The notes beneath the pieces were generated by a model that worked only from the letters and a program-made list of their open reading frames with translations, did no database searches and was not told where the DNA came from. Below, piece by piece: positions 1 through 8,974 of a stretch of 64,000 nt of DNA. The translations under genes and the position numbers were made by a program. Each line of letters begins with the position of its first letter. The stretch's first letter is position 1. Origin of the DNA: Streptococcus oralis (GTDB taxonomy: Bacteria; Bacillota; Bacilli; Lactobacillales; Streptococcaceae); NCBI RefSeq assembly GCF_001578705.1, contig NZ_KQ969037.1:725908-789907 (forward strand), given 5' to 3'.

Positions 1-308
1 GGGAAAGTCGTCGCAAAGACTTTGGTCTCCTCCTCAATCAACATCCTGAGATTCAAGTCTTTCTCACTGCTGACGACCCCAACTATGAAGATCCAACGGC
101 GATTGCAGAGGAAATCAGTAGCTATATCAACCATCCTGTTGAAAAGATTGCCGATCGCGAACAAGCCATCCAAGCGGCAATGGCCATCACAGACCAAGAA
201 CTCGATGCTGTGATTATTGCAGGTAAGGGAGCCGATTGCTACCAGATCGTCAATGGAGTGAAAGAATCCTACCCTGGTGACTCAGCTGTCGCAGAACGTT
301 ATCTATAA
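1..308 (+). CDS. murE: MurE, UDP-MurNAc-tripeptide synthetase (3' end only)
   Basis: This is the C-terminal ~102 residues of a Mur ligase, read in the frame whose first complete codon begins at 3; the start lies outside the window. The segment reads through DDPNYEDP and ends AGKGADCYQ...AERYL, which I recognise as the C-terminal domain of the L-lysine-adding MurE of streptococci. It adds the third stem-peptide residue to UDP-MurNAc-L-Ala-D-Glu in the cytoplasm during peptidoglycan precursor synthesis. A strong bidirectional terminator follows at once. Lysine rather than diaminopimelate specificity is inferred from the genus, because the decisive domain is not in the window. Confidence 0.9.
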   Translation, partial: ESRRKDFGLLLNQHPEIQVFLTADDPNYEDPTAIAEEISSYINHPVEKIADREQAIQAAMAITDQELDAVIIAGKGADCYQIVNGVKESYPGDSAVAERYL

Positions 309-311
309 AAT

Positions 312-348
312 CAAAAAATCAAGGGAAGTTTTCCCTTGATTTTTTTTA
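312..348. terminator. Bidirectional intrinsic terminator (murE / csbD)
   Basis: AATCAAGGGAA and TTCCCTTGATT form a perfect stem, with an A-run on one side and a T-run on the other, so it can stop both murE (+) and the CsbD-like gene (-). It overlaps the stop codon of the latter. Confidence 0.85.
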
Positions 349-546
349 GTCTTCTTTCTTAAATGAGTTTTTAAGACCTTCAACGGCACCTTCTACAGCA
401 CCTTTAGCATCTTCAACAACTTCTTTTGCTTTGGCAACTGTTTTTTCTACAGCACCTTCTGCTTCTGTTTTGCTATCGCCAGTAACTTTACCAAATCCTT
501 CTTTGATAGCACCAGTTGCTTGTTCCAATTTATTTTCAAGTGACAT
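346..546 (-). CDS. CsbD-family stress protein
   Basis: This small 66-residue protein rich in Lys, Glu and Ala has the CsbD pattern: an N-terminal [20 protein letters not shown] block followed by amphipathic helix repeats ([29 protein letters not shown]). It has no signal peptide or membrane segment. CsbD-like proteins are general-stress, often alkaline- or cell-wall-stress-induced proteins of unknown biochemistry. A good ribosome binding site (AAGGAG) precedes the ATG. It is monocistronic, ending in the terminator shared with murE. Family assignment is firm; its job is not known. Confidence 0.85.
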   Translation of the reverse strand: MSLENKLEQATGAIKEGFGKVTGDSKTEAEGAVEKTVAKAKEVVEDAKGAVEGAVEGLKNSFKKED

Positions 547-648
547 AGCTCTGTCTCCTTTTTGTTTTAATACGACAATGGTTATCGCTTACATTCAGTT
601 TATGCTTATTCTTTAGCAAAGTCAAACAATCTGCTCAAAAGCAAACAA

Positions 649-1299
649 TTAAGGCAAATAGAAAGACAAGCGTTCCTTGTCAAAATCAACAGCCAACTCA
701 TACTTCCCTTCTTCGTTTTGAACAATATAACCCAAGACAACTAAACTCTCAACGAAGATATCACGCCGTTTCTGCATGAGCTGGTCCTTTTTGAGAAACT
801 TGAGCAAAAACGTCGTCATATACTTGAGAGCATACTCAGGATTGACATCTCCTAAAACGGCATAGAGTTTCTGCTGTTTTTCTGTCAAAGGATATTGATT
901 TTTGACCTTATAGAAATAATTCGACAGGGTCATCTTTTCTCTTGCAAAATCCGTAGATTCGACTAAAATGGCTGCATTGGTTTGGTTGCGCAATTCTGTC
1001 TCAAAAGTCTTCTCCAGTAAAGCATGATAGATTGGACTATCCTCTCTGACAAAAATTTCTTGATCCAGTTCAAGATTATCAAGGGACTCAAGCATAGGAA
1101 GATTGAGGTAATAACGCTTGTTTTCCCGTAGAATCAAGCCAGCCTTTATATATTCTTCCATGAGTTTATCAACTGCTACATCTGGAAACTGAGCCTTGAT
1201 TTCCCGGAGGATTACTTCATCATGCTGGTCCAGATAGTCCACCAAATCTATAAAAAACGGCTGTCGAGTCAAACGAGAGGGATTAAAAATCTGAATCAT
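649..1299 (-). CDS. DUF1803-type protein of unknown function
   Basis: A soluble 216-residue protein without signal peptide, membrane segment or recognisable catalytic motif. The N-terminal third (FFIDLVDYLDQHDEVILREI, then DKLMEEYIKAGLIL) looks like a winged-helix or similar small helical fold. I recognise it as the streptococcal DUF1803 family from memory. Its start overlaps the end of the upstream YiiX-like gene by 17 bp, so the two are probably cotranscribed and translationally coupled. No function can be given. Confidence 0.7.
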   Translation of the reverse strand: MIQIFNPSRLTRQPFFIDLVDYLDQHDEVILREIKAQFPDVAVDKLMEEYIKAGLILRENKRYYLNLPMLESLDNLELDQEIFVREDSPIYHALLEKTFETELRNQTNAAILVESTDFAREKMTLSNYFYKVKNQYPLTEKQQKLYAVLGDVNPEYALKYMTTFLLKFLKKDQLMQKRRDIFVESLVVLGYIVQNEEGKYELAVDFDKERLSFYLP

Positions 1300-1795
1300 G
1301 AAGATTCCTTTCTTTACATTCTAAAAGAGGAGATCCTGCCAACTGACTGGGATTGGTCCCCGGCTGGTTCAGAGGCACAGGAAGTTCGAGTTTCTGGTAA
1401 TACTCCCTCCAAAAATCACTAATCTCTTGTTCCCCATCCCCAAATTTCATCGGAATGGTCTCAAAAATAGGGAGGATTTCAGCAATGTACTGGGAGCAGT
1501 AAAAGCCAGACCCATCTGGATAAAAAGAGGTATTATAGGGTGCACCTAAATGTTTGCTAGCTCTTTCCTTTACTAAGTCAGCTTCCAGCTCTAGATAGAC
1601 ATAAAGATCATACAGATGAGTCGGTTCAAAAAATTCTACTGGTTCTTGACAAATAACACCTGCTTGCCCACTAGCATGATAGATCAAACCATCCAAAAAG
1701 ATGGCGACATGACTATAGTTTCCAGTCGAAGCCTGGATAGCCCGTCCCATATCTGAAAGATCCTTCACAAAAATCAAATCACCATTTTCTAACAT
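1283..1795 (-). CDS. YiiX/YebB-like NlpC/P60-superfamily (papain-like) protein
   Basis: 170 residues. The opening GDLIFVKD, then NYSHVAIFLDG and a late GFYCSQYIAEIL, form the permuted His/Cys layout of YiiX-type NlpC/P60 enzymes: the His of SHVAIF (about residue 29) and the Cys of YCSQ (about 109) are the expected catalytic pair. These are thiol hydrolases or acyltransferases acting on peptides or lipids. There is no signal peptide, so it is probably intracellular. An AGGAGA site precedes the ATG. It overlaps the following DUF1803 gene. Substrate unknown. Confidence 0.7.
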   Translation of the reverse strand: MLENGDLIFVKDLSDMGRAIQASTGNYSHVAIFLDGLIYHASGQAGVICQEPVEFFEPTHLYDLYVYLELEADLVKERASKHLGAPYNTSFYPDGSGFYCSQYIAEILPIFETIPMKFGDGEQEISDFWREYYQKLELPVPLNQPGTNPSQLAGSPLLECKERNLHDSDF

Positions 1796-1807
1796 CTTTC
1801 TCTCCTA

Positions 1808-1832
1808 GAAAAAAAGGAGCCGAAACCCCTTT
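1808..1832 (-). terminator. Probable terminator downstream of ppaC
   Basis: Read on the minus strand, a GGGG/CTCC-type stem is followed by a run of seven T. The stem is imperfect. A second hairpin (GGAAAC/GTTTCC) lies just before it at about 1841-1856. Confidence 0.5.
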
Positions 1833-1880
1833 AGCTATAAGGAAACTAACGTTTCCTCATTTCAATTATCACTCAGACTA

Positions 1881-2816
1881 TTACCCATTAAAGCTTTCTG
1901 TCAACTGAGGCACCACTTGTTTCTTACGTGAAACGGCACCTGGAAGGAAAGCATGGTTGTTTTCAAGTTTGAAGTTAAAGGCTGCTTCCACCTTGTCCAT
2001 GTTTGATCCAAGAGCAAGGATTTCTGAGTTTGAGTTGACGATATCTGTAATCATCAAGACAAAGTCAGAGTAGCCGTTTTCAGTGTTGGCAGCTTGCATT
2101 GCAGCTTCAATTTCAGCTTGGCGTTCCAAGACTTCAGCAATATCAACTGTGTTGACTTGGGCAACACGGACCTTATTTCCGTTGAGTTCAAAGGTCTTAG
2201 CATCGATATCAATCAATTCTTCAGCAGATTTGCTAGCCAAGTTTGTACCAGCCTTGAGCATAGCAAGACCGTACTCTTCCAAGTTCACACCTGCCAATTC
2301 TGCCAATTCAGGAGCAATGACTTTATCAGATGGATGAGTTGTTGGTGATTTCAAAAGAAGGGTATCTGAAATCAAACCTGATAGCATCAAACCTGCAATT
2401 TCTTTAGGAACTGCTACACCGTGTTCTTTGAACATGCGGTAAACGATTGAAGACGCAGATCCAACTGGTTCCAAACGCATGTAGAGTGGGCTTGCAGTTT
2501 CAAAGTTAGCTACACGGTGGTGGTCTACAACACCATAAACTTCTACTTCAGCAATATCTGATACAGACTGTTGGAATTCATTGTGGTCAGTCAAGATAAC
2601 TTGCTCTGCACCTTCAGCTTTAGCAGATGTGATGACACGTGGTGCTTCAACACCAAAATAGTTCAATACATAGGCTGTTTCTTCGTTTGGTGTTCCAAGC
2701 GCTACTGCTTCTGTGTCCAATCCATAAGCCTCTTTTGCAAGATAAGCAAAGGCTACAGATGACCCGATGGCATCTGAGTCGGGATTTTGGTGACCAAATA
2801 CTAGAATCTTAGACAT
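1881..2816 (-). CDS. ppaC: Manganese-dependent inorganic pyrophosphatase
   Basis: 311 residues, the usual length for family II (DHH) pyrophosphatases. Metal ligands are visible in [12 protein letters not shown] (His9, Asp13, Asp15), LTDHNE (Asp77) and VVDHHR (Asp98-His99-His100); the C-terminal SRKKQ motif that binds phosphate is present near residue 297. The enzyme hydrolyses pyrophosphate in the cytoplasm, pulling biosynthetic reactions forward, and uses Mn2+, in keeping with the Mn-rich physiology of streptococci. It appears monocistronic. Confidence 0.95.
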   Translation of the reverse strand: MSKILVFGHQNPDSDAIGSSVAFAYLAKEAYGLDTEAVALGTPNEETAYVLNYFGVEAPRVITSAKAEGAEQVILTDHNEFQQSVSDIAEVEVYGVVDHHRVANFETASPLYMRLEPVGSASSIVYRMFKEHGVAVPKEIAGLMLSGLISDTLLLKSPTTHPSDKVIAPELAELAGVNLEEYGLAMLKAGTNLASKSAEELIDIDAKTFELNGNKVRVAQVNTVDIAEVLERQAEIEAAMQAANTENGYSDFVLMITDIVNSNSEILALGSNMDKVEAAFNFKLENNHAFLPGAVSRKKQVVPQLTESFNG

Positions 2817-2867
2817 GATAATACCTCTTTAAATTTATTCATCTTATTTTAGCACTTTTTTCCTCTT

Positions 2868-2900
2868 TTGACAAAAATAAGAGGAGTCAAAGGACTCCTC
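2868..2900 (-). terminator. Terminator of the GIY-YIG gene
   Basis: A perfect 8-bp stem GAGGAGTC/GACTCCTC at 2881-2900 with an AAAG loop, followed on the minus strand by a T-rich run. It ends the operon that begins with the HAD-cyclophilin gene or earlier. Confidence 0.8.
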
Positions 2901-2901
2901 A

Positions 2902-3186
2902 TTAGATATTAATATCGTTAACTAGATTTTTCTCTTGATTTTCAGATAGAAATCGTTCTTTCTGTGGTCTTTTCTTACGTTTGAGGAGAGCCTCTGCAGA
3001 CATGGCTTCTTCCTTACTAGCAAAGCCCTCTACATAGATGAGTTTGACTGGCAATCGAGCTCGGGTATACTTGGCTCCCTTACCACTATTATGAACGGCA
3101 AGGCGTTTCTTCACGTCTGTCGTGTAACCAGTATAGTAAGAACCGTCACGGCACTCCACCACGTACATATATGCCTTATGATCCAT
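2902..3186 (-). CDS. GIY-YIG nuclease-superfamily protein
   Basis: 94 residues starting at [12 protein letters not shown]; a longer frame exists upstream but runs inside the neighbouring methyltransferase gene. The N-terminus has the GIY-YIG core in the YhbQ/UPF0213 form: [17 protein letters not shown], then the Arg of KKRLAVHN and a Glu-containing SKEEAMSAE helix. Such small stand-alone proteins are common in Firmicutes and their role is unsettled (DNA repair suspected). The start overlaps the 3' end of the methyltransferase gene by 11 bp, implying coupling. Confidence 0.8.
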   Translation of the reverse strand: MDHKAYMYVVECRDGSYYTGYTTDVKKRLAVHNSGKGAKYTRARLPVKLIYVEGFASKEEAMSAEALLKRKKRPQKERFLSENQEKNLVNDINI

Positions 3187-3922
3187 AGTAAATCTCTTGA
3201 ATTTCTGGCGTATAGGAACCATCATCATTGTGAACAATGAGTGGCGGCAAGACCTTGAAGCCACTAATAGACCCATCTTTGATAGCTTCGATTAAGAGCA
3301 TATTGGCTTCCTTTTCTCGTTTAGGATAGACAAATTGCAGGCGCTTGGGTGCTAAATTGTGGCGTTGAAGCATGTCTAGAATATCCAAAAGTCGATCTGG
3401 ACGGTGAACCATGACCAAGCGACCATTAGACTTGAGAATACTCTGGGCACTTCGGCAGATTTCTTCTAGGTTAGTCGCGATTTCGTGTCTTGCTAGGAGG
3501 TAGTGTTCACTCTCGTTCAGATTGGAATGCGGATCCACCTTGAAATAAGGCGGATTACACAAGATCATATCCACCTTACTTCCCTGAATGCGTGCAGGCA
3601 TATTTTTCAAATCATCGCAAATAACCTGCATCTGCTCTTCCAAGCCATTCAACCGAACCGAACGCTCTGCCATATCCGCCAAGCGTTCCTGAATCTCTAC
3701 AGATAATATCTGTGCCTGAGTACTAGTGCTGGCAAAAAGCCCTACTGCCCCATTTCCTGCACAAAAGTCCACAATTAAGCCCCGTTTAGGGAAGCGAGGA
3801 AAGCGCGACAAGAGAACACTATCTACCGAATAGCTAAACACCTCTTTGTTTTGAATGATCTTGATATCTGTCGAAAAGAGCTGATTGATTCGCTCTCCTG
3901 ATTTTAATAATTGTTCTTCCAT
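3176..3922 (-). CDS. tRNA1(Val) A37 N6-methyltransferase-like protein (TrmN6/YabB)
   Basis: 248 residues with a class I SAM fold: motif [14 protein letters not shown] near residue 50 and the amino-methyltransferase motif NPPYFK near residue 124. The NPPY type marks N6-adenine or related base methylation, and the closest family I recognise is TrmN6/YfiC. It is followed by an overlapping GIY-YIG gene, an arrangement conserved in streptococci and bacilli. Activity is inferred from family; substrate could differ. Confidence 0.8.
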   Translation of the reverse strand: MEEQLLKSGERINQLFSTDIKIIQNKEVFSYSVDSVLLSRFPRFPKRGLIVDFCAGNGAVGLFASTSTQAQILSVEIQERLADMAERSVRLNGLEEQMQVICDDLKNMPARIQGSKVDMILCNPPYFKVDPHSNLNESEHYLLARHEIATNLEEICRSAQSILKSNGRLVMVHRPDRLLDILDMLQRHNLAPKRLQFVYPKREKEANMLLIEAIKDGSISGFKVLPPLIVHNDDGSYTPEIQEIYYGS

Positions 3923-3954
3923 ATATTGATTTTAAAAATACGAAATCTAATAGA

Positions 3955-4314
3955 CTAGTTTTTCTCTCTCAGATTGTTAAGGGCTTCACGCGTCCAGATT
4001 GGCATCATTCGTCCAAGTGGTGCAAAACCGTGCTTGATACGATCATTTGAAAAACGTCTCCGTCTTGGTAGTTGGTGTTTTTCTTCCTCCAGAGTGCGAA
4101 TAGATAGACTAGCTTTACCTGAAAATTCGTCTAAATCAACAACCTGAACTTGCACTTCTTCACCAATTTTCAAAACTTCATAGATATTTTCGATAAATCC
4201 TGTCCGAATCTCTGAAATATGAATCAACCCAATCACCCCTGTCTCTAATTCGACAAAGGCACCATAGGGCTGAATTCCAGTAATACGCCCCTTTAGCTTA
4301 TCACCAATTTTCAT
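3955..4314 (-). CDS. cvfD: S1-domain RNA-binding regulator, CvfD-like
   Basis: 119 residues beginning MKIGDKLKGRITGIQPYGAF; this start overlaps nothing and lies directly after the stop of the upstream gene. The first ~75 residues are one S1 RNA-binding domain (GAFVELETGVIGLIHISEI ... VDLDEFSGKASLSIR), followed by a basic tail (RRRRFS). In pneumococcus the protein at this position is CvfD, a post-transcriptional regulator, to the best of my memory. It acts by binding RNA in the cytoplasm. The gene is closely spaced with the HAD-cyclophilin gene and likely cotranscribed. Confidence 0.8.
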   Translation of the reverse strand: MKIGDKLKGRITGIQPYGAFVELETGVIGLIHISEIRTGFIENIYEVLKIGEEVQVQVVDLDEFSGKASLSIRTLEEEKHQLPRRRRFSNDRIKHGFAPLGRMMPIWTREALNNLREKN

Positions 4315-4315
4315 C

Positions 4316-5716
4316 TTAATCCTCGATTTCAATCGTTTGAATCACGACATCTTCAACTGGTTTGTCCATTGCACCAGTCTCAACAGCAGCAATGGCATCC
4401 AAAACAGCGTAAGAAGCTTCATCAGCTAACTGACCAAAGACAGTGTGTCGACGGTCAAGGTGAGGGGTTCCGCCTTGCTCTGCATAAATCTCAGCGATTG
4501 GTTCTGGCCAACCACCACGCGCAATCTCTTTCTTAGAATAAGGCAGATGTTGGTTTTGCACGATAAAGAACTGGCTTCCATTGGTATTTGGACCAGCATT
4601 GGCCATAGAAAGAGCGCCACGAATATTATAAAGTTCTTCAGAAAATTCATCTTCAAAAGCTTGGCCATAAATTGACTCTCCGCCCATACCAGTACCAGTT
4701 GGGTCTCCACCTTGGATCATAAAGTCCTTGATGATGCGGTGGAAAATCACACCATCATAATATCCATCTTTTGAAAGAGCGACAAAGTTTGCAACTGTTT
4801 TGGGAGCCTGTTCAGGGAAAAGCTTGATACGCAAGTCTCCGTGATTTGTCTTAATAGTCGCCAACGGACCTTCTACTGTTTCAATGTCTACTTGTGGGAA
4901 ATGCAATTCTTTTTCTACCATACCAAATCCTTCTAAGGCATCAAAAATGCCATCTTCTTCTACTGTTTTTGTAATATAATCTGCTTTTTCTTTGATTTTT
5001 TCATGGGAAACCCCCATGGCAATGCTAATTCCTGCATAATCAAAGAGTTCCAAGTCATTCAGACCGTCTCCAAAGACCATAACATTCTCTGGTTTCAAGC
5101 CTAAATGTTCCACCACCTTGGCTACACCTGTGGCTTTTGAGCCTGAAATAGGCACGATATCAGATGAATGTTCATGCCAACGCACCATGCGAAGTTTATC
5201 CGATAAAGACTCTGGCAAGCGCAAAGCATCTCCTTTATCTTCAAAGGTCCACATCTGGTAAATATCTACTTTTTCATGAAAGTCAGGATCCACATCTAAA
5301 TCAGGGTAAATTGGATTGATAGCTTCACTAATCATATCTGTGCGAGTCGACAACTTAGCATCATGACTCCCAACCAAGCCATACTCAATTCCTTCTTGCT
5401 TGGCCCAAGAGATATACTCCTCAACATCTGACTTCTCAATCTGATGCTGATAAATGACCTGACCTTTTTTATCTTCTATATAAGCCCCATTCAAGGTCAC
5501 AAAAAAGTCAGGCTTGAGTTCACGAATCTCTGGAACAACACCAAAAATCCCACGTCCAGAAGCAATTCCTGTCAAAATCCCTTTTTCACGCAACTGCTTA
5601 AAGACAGTAGGAATTGTATCCGGAATAAAACCTGTCTTTGATGTGCGCAGAGTATCATCAATATCAAAAAAGACAATCTTAATTTTCTTTGCCTTGTATT
5701 TTAATTTTGCATCCAT
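4316..5716 (-). CDS. HAD (Cof-type) phosphatase fused to cyclophilin peptidyl-prolyl isomerase
   Basis: 466 residues in two complete domains. Residues ~10-265 are a Cof-family HAD phosphatase: FFDIDDTLR nucleophile motif, TGIASGRG, and late GDGLNDLELF with the Mg ligands. Residues ~275-466 are a cyclophilin: NFVALSKDGYYDG, FHRIIKDFMIQGGD, NGSQFFI and HTVFGQ are the diagnostic segments. The start at MDAKLKYK is preferred because an AGAGGTAGAG site lies upstream; the longer frame would begin inside an AT-rich stretch. The fusion is known in streptococci. There is no export signal, so both activities are cytoplasmic. Why they are joined is not known. Confidence 0.9.
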   Translation of the reverse strand: MDAKLKYKAKKIKIVFFDIDDTLRTSKTGFIPDTIPTVFKQLREKGILTGIASGRGIFGVVPEIRELKPDFFVTLNGAYIEDKKGQVIYQHQIEKSDVEEYISWAKQEGIEYGLVGSHDAKLSTRTDMISEAINPIYPDLDVDPDFHEKVDIYQMWTFEDKGDALRLPESLSDKLRMVRWHEHSSDIVPISGSKATGVAKVVEHLGLKPENVMVFGDGLNDLELFDYAGISIAMGVSHEKIKEKADYITKTVEEDGIFDALEGFGMVEKELHFPQVDIETVEGPLATIKTNHGDLRIKLFPEQAPKTVANFVALSKDGYYDGVIFHRIIKDFMIQGGDPTGTGMGGESIYGQAFEDEFSEELYNIRGALSMANAGPNTNGSQFFIVQNQHLPYSKKEIARGGWPEPIAEIYAEQGGTPHLDRRHTVFGQLADEASYAVLDAIAAVETGAMDKPVEDVVIQTIEIED

Positions 5717-5797
5717 CTCTCTACCTCTTTCAATCCAACTCTTTCCATTATACCATAAAGTAGAGAAATCCCACATCTCCAAAAAATTCGCTATCTC

Positions 5798-6307
5798 TTA
5801 TTCTAATTCCTTGGATAAGTACAGAACTAAATCATCATTATTTTGAATAGTGGCATTCATTTCCAAAGGTTGATTTCGATACCAAACACCCGTACCATCT
5901 GGAATATAGCCGCGTTTGATGTACAATCTCTGGGCAGGTCCATAGCCTGAATGGAGCCCAACACCAAGCGTCACTTTATCGGATATAAGCTTTACTCGTT
6001 TTTCTGCTTCTTCTATCAAGAGATTGCCAACACCTTGGTTTTGAAAGGGTTCAAAGACATTGAAATCTGAAAGTTCTGGATAGATTCCTGTGAACGGCCC
6101 TTGCTTGGCAATTGGTAAAATAGTAATGTAGCCCGCTACTACACCAGTAAGGTCAGCAATTAACACTTCCCTCTCTCCACTTTCCTGCTCCTTAAAATAT
6201 CGAGTTAAAATCTCCTCTCTACTTGGCCAACCCTGATTGATAAAACCTTGAGACAGGTGTTGGATATCCGATTCAATCATTTTTCTAATGATAGCGTTTC
6301 CCTTCAT
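5798..6307 (-). CDS. GNAT-family N-acetyltransferase
   Basis: 169 residues with a GNAT core: the acetyl-CoA pyrophosphate loop is QNQGVGNLLIEEAEKR around residue 88, preceded by VVAGYITIL and followed by GYGPAQRLYIKRGYIPDG. The C-terminal YLSKEL end is typical of this streptococcal group. The substrate cannot be read from sequence. It has its own AGGAGC site and stands apart from the rpsR operon behind a block of hairpins. Confidence 0.8.
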   Translation of the reverse strand: MKGNAIIRKMIESDIQHLSQGFINQGWPSREEILTRYFKEQESGEREVLIADLTGVVAGYITILPIAKQGPFTGIYPELSDFNVFEPFQNQGVGNLLIEEAEKRVKLISDKVTLGVGLHSGYGPAQRLYIKRGYIPDGTGVWYRNQPLEMNATIQNNDDLVLYLSKELE

Positions 6308-6358
6308 AAGCTGCTCCTTTAAAAATTCCTACTATCATTATAGCACGTTTATAGAAAG

Positions 6359-6456
6359 AAAAAAGACCCGTTGGGGTCTTAATTCGCTTTCTTGTTTTCA
6401 AGCTCATGAAAAAGAGGTCCACTGGACCTAAAAAAAGACCCACCCGGGTCTTTTCT
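6359..6456 (-). terminator. Terminator block after rpsR (three hairpins)
   Basis: The hairpin next to rpsR, AAAGACCC/GGGTCTTT (6430-6456), has a T-rich tail on the minus strand and is the probable terminator. Two further hairpins with the same core words follow: AGGTCC/GGACCT (about 6414-6428) and AAGACC/GGTCTT (about 6363-6381). The repeated GACC/GGTC words suggest local duplication. Confidence 0.7.
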
Positions 6457-6696
6457 TTAATCTTCGTTTACGAAAGGCATCAAAGCCATTACGCGAGCGC
6501 GTTTGATAGCTGTTGTTACTTTACGTTGGTTTTTAGCTGAAGTTCCTGTTACACGACGTGGAAGGATTTTCCCACGTTCTGAAACGAAACGGCTAAGAAG
6601 CTCAGTATCTTTGTAATCAACATATTCAATTTTGTTTGCTGCAATGTAATCAACTTTTTTACGGCGTTTGAATCCGCCACGACGTTGTTGAGCCAT
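6457..6696 (-). CDS. rpsR: 30S ribosomal protein S18
   Basis: 79 residues, full length. The block [22 protein letters not shown] and the basic ends ([27 protein letters not shown]) are diagnostic of bS18. It is the last gene of the rpsF-ssb-rpsR operon; S18 pairs with S6 on the 30S platform. A GGAGAA site precedes the ATG. Confidence 0.98.
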   Translation of the reverse strand: MAQQRRGGFKRRKKVDYIAANKIEYVDYKDTELLSRFVSERGKILPRRVTGTSAKNQRKVTTAIKRARVMALMPFVNED

Positions 6697-6727
6697 GTTT
6701 TTTCTCCTTTATAGTTTTAATTGTCCA

Positions 6728-7198
6728 TTAGAATGGTAAATCATCATCCGAAATATCCAATGGATTGGTTGCTCCAAATGGATTTTCATCACGTGAAAAG
6801 TCAGGTACTGATTGTGTAGGTGCTGTATAACTAGCAGTTGGTGCAGAATAAGCCCCACCTGTATGTCCTTCACGCACGCTACGGCTTTCCAACATTTGGA
6901 AATTGTCAGCCACGACTTCTGTTACGTAGACACGTTGTCCTTGCTGGTTATCGTAACTACGAGTCTGGATACGACCTGTGATCCCGATAAGAGAGCCTTT
7001 TTTAGCCCAGTTAGCAAGATTTTCAGCCTGTTGGCGCCACATAACGACATTGATGAAATCAGCCTCACGTTCGCCATTTTGACTCTTGAATGTACGGTTT
7101 ACTGCAAGAGTAAAAGTCGCAACTGCTACATTTGATGGGGTATAACGCAACTCAGCGTCACGTGTCATACGCCCTACAAGTACAACATTGTTAATCAT
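6728..7198 (-). CDS. ssb: Single-stranded DNA-binding protein
   Basis: 156 residues. An N-terminal OB fold ([23 protein letters not shown] ... [17 protein letters not shown]) is followed by a flexible linker and the acidic tip DISDDDLPF that recruits replication and repair partners. It coats single-stranded DNA in replication, repair and, in competent streptococci, transformation. It lies between rpsF and rpsR, the standard Firmicute arrangement that ties SSB supply to ribosomal protein synthesis. Confidence 0.98.
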   Translation of the reverse strand: MINNVVLVGRMTRDAELRYTPSNVAVATFTLAVNRTFKSQNGEREADFINVVMWRQQAENLANWAKKGSLIGITGRIQTRSYDNQQGQRVYVTEVVADNFQMLESRSVREGHTGGAYSAPTASYTAPTQSVPDFSRDENPFGATNPLDISDDDLPF

Positions 7199-7209
7199 AG
7201 TTTACCTTC

Positions 7210-7500
7210 TTACGCGTCAAGTTTGACGATCATGTGACGAAGAATGTCAGCGTTGATTTTTGAAAGACGGTCAAACTCTTTAAGAGCTGCGTCATCGTTT
7301 GCTTCAACGTTAACGATGTGGTAAAGTCCTTCACGGAAATCTTGGATTTCGTATGCAAGACGACGTTTTTCCCATGATTTTGATTCAACAACAGTTGCAC
7401 CGTTGTCAGTCAAGATAGAGTCAAAACGTGCTACCAAAGCGTTTTTCGCTTCTTCTTCAATGTTTGGACGAATGATATAAAGAATTTCGTATTTAGCCAT
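7210..7500 (-). CDS. rpsF: 30S ribosomal protein S6
   Basis: 96 residues, full length: [37 protein letters not shown] and the C-terminal [10 protein letters not shown] are typical of bS6. First gene of the operon with ssb and rpsR. A strong ribosome site (AAAGGAGG) precedes it. The ~70-nt leader contains a hairpin with CCCC/GGGG arms (about 7528-7549) that could carry S6:S18 feedback control, though I could not find the CCG bulge of the known S6:S18 motif. Confidence 0.98.
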   Translation of the reverse strand: MAKYEILYIIRPNIEEEAKNALVARFDSILTDNGATVVESKSWEKRRLAYEIQDFREGLYHIVNVEANDDAALKEFDRLSKINADILRHMIVKLDA

Positions 7501-7574
7501 TGATATGTTCCTCCTTTTGGTCTAATGACCCCAAGTCTTTGCAAGGGGTAAGTGAGGTTTGCTCACAATTAACT

Positions 7575-7603
7575 ATTATACTAGAAAAACTGACAGATAG
7601 CAA
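7575..7603 (-). promoter_or_regulatory. Promoter of rpsF-ssb-rpsR
   Basis: On the minus strand TTGCTA (7598-7603), 17 bp, then TATAAT (7575-7580): a near-consensus sigma-A promoter about 75 nt upstream of rpsF. Confidence 0.75.
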
Positions 7604-7635
7604 GTAAAAAAGATAAAAGTGAAAAAATAACTTTA

Positions 7636-8841
7636 TTACTTAGAAATAACGTCCTCTTTGAGTTCCAAAGCTCTGGCCATCTCTTTCAAAATGAAAAATA
7701 GCAAAAAGCTGGCTAGCACTAAAACAAGCCCTAAGCAAAGGAAGGCTACTACAAATCCTAGATAGTCAATCAACCATCCCGTCAGAGGAAAAATGATGAT
7801 CATACTTAGGCTGAACATCATAGAGTAGACACTTAGCATGGTTGCCCGTACCTCGCTTGGGAGTCGCTTTTGTAAATCATTATCAAAAATCGGCTGAAAG
7901 AGGGCATATAAGGCGTTACTGAGCCAATAAATCAAAATGTAAATCAGTGGCGTACCAAAATAGGAAAGCAAATAAGTTCCTCCCGTCAAGAGTACAAGAA
8001 TTGGAAAGAGTTTTAAGGCTGAATACCTCTTTCCAATCTTACTTGCTAGATAAACTGCCCAGATATCCAAAACACTGCCCATCAGCATGATTATCGAAAT
8101 CTGCCACCCTTCTAAGTCAGGCAGTTGATTTTGATAGTAAAAATAAAACATGCACATCAGTGTCCCGATGATTTGGGAAAGAATCATCCAACTAAAAAGA
8201 CTGGGGTTTCTCCGCAACTCCTCTTTGACAGTCCAGATTATTTTTTTCATTGTCAGACGCTCAGATTTTTGTGCTTTAACACTAGGCTCTTTTAGCATCC
8301 AAGTTAGGAAAAGAACGATTATCGAAGTAACAATCATGATATAGTAGGTCAAGTGCAATTGACCATGGACAAAAAATCCCGCTAAAACAGTCCCCAAAGA
8401 CCGAGTTCCTTCTGCTACTCCTGACATAAAACTGGAGATAGACAAGTAGCGCTCTTTTAATCCAGCTTCCACGGCCGAATCATAAACCATGGCTGCACTC
8501 GTCCCCGAATCGAAATTATAAGACAAGGCACTCACCACCATAGCAAGTGCATAAATCCAAAAATTACCTTGTCCTAGTAACATGAGAATAGACGACGCAA
8601 TCCCAGCTATTCGACTTAAATATAGATTGGTTTTATAGGAATAGCGGTCAGCTAACATTCCAGAGGGAATTTCACAGATGACACTGGTGGCATGAAAAAT
8701 ACTTTCCAATAAGCCAATCTGCCAAAGCGACATCCCGTTTTGACTGAGAAATAGAATCCAAAAGCTGGTAATGCCCAAAAAGGCAAAAAATTCCACACCA
8801 GCCATGAGACCGATATTCTTCCGATAATTTCGTTTAAACAT
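7636..8841 (-). CDS. Major facilitator superfamily transporter
   Basis: 401 residues, about 12 hydrophobic segments. The inter-helix 2-3 loop SGMLADRYSYKTNLY matches the MFS signature G-x-x-x-D-R; the N-terminus (FKRNYRKNIGLMAGVEFFAF) starts in the cytoplasm. A shorter sequence context to drug/H+ antiporters is visible, but the substrate cannot be deduced. It is flanked by rpsF's promoter downstream and asnS upstream on the same strand, with its own GGAGAA ribosome site; probably monocistronic. Confidence 0.85.
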   Translation of the reverse strand: MFKRNYRKNIGLMAGVEFFAFLGITSFWILFLSQNGMSLWQIGLLESIFHATSVICEIPSGMLADRYSYKTNLYLSRIAGIASSILMLLGQGNFWIYALAMVVSALSYNFDSGTSAAMVYDSAVEAGLKERYLSISSFMSGVAEGTRSLGTVLAGFFVHGQLHLTYYIMIVTSIIVLFLTWMLKEPSVKAQKSERLTMKKIIWTVKEELRRNPSLFSWMILSQIIGTLMCMFYFYYQNQLPDLEGWQISIIMLMGSVLDIWAVYLASKIGKRYSALKLFPILVLLTGGTYLLSYFGTPLIYILIYWLSNALYALFQPIFDNDLQKRLPSEVRATMLSVYSMMFSLSMIIIFPLTGWLIDYLGFVVAFLCLGLVLVLASFLLFFILKEMARALELKEDVISK

Positions 8842-8942
8842 AGTTTCTCCTTTAACAAGTGTATTTGTATCTTGGTGTTTGTCACTTGTTAAGCTTTACT
8901 TTACATGTCCCTCACCTCTTCCTTCAAGTATTATGGTGTTTT

Positions 8943-8970
8943 GAAAAAACGCCTATTACGGCGTTTTAGT
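8943..8970 (-). terminator. Terminator of the asnS operon
   Basis: AAAACGCC/GGCGTTTT perfect stem with a 6-nt loop, followed on the minus strand by a T-run. It lies directly after the asnS stop. Confidence 0.85.
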
Positions 8971-8974
8971 TTTT

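Noticed and set aside
22-213. 63-codon plus-strand ORF at the window start
   Set aside because: Out-of-frame shadow of murE.
1222-1422. Small plus-strand ORF over the YiiX/DUF1803 junction
   Set aside because: No ribosome site and entirely antisense to two well-supported genes.
7501-7570. Known S6:S18-binding leader motif upstream of rpsF
   Set aside because: A hairpin is present but the conserved CCG bulge could not be found, so only a generic leader is claimed.
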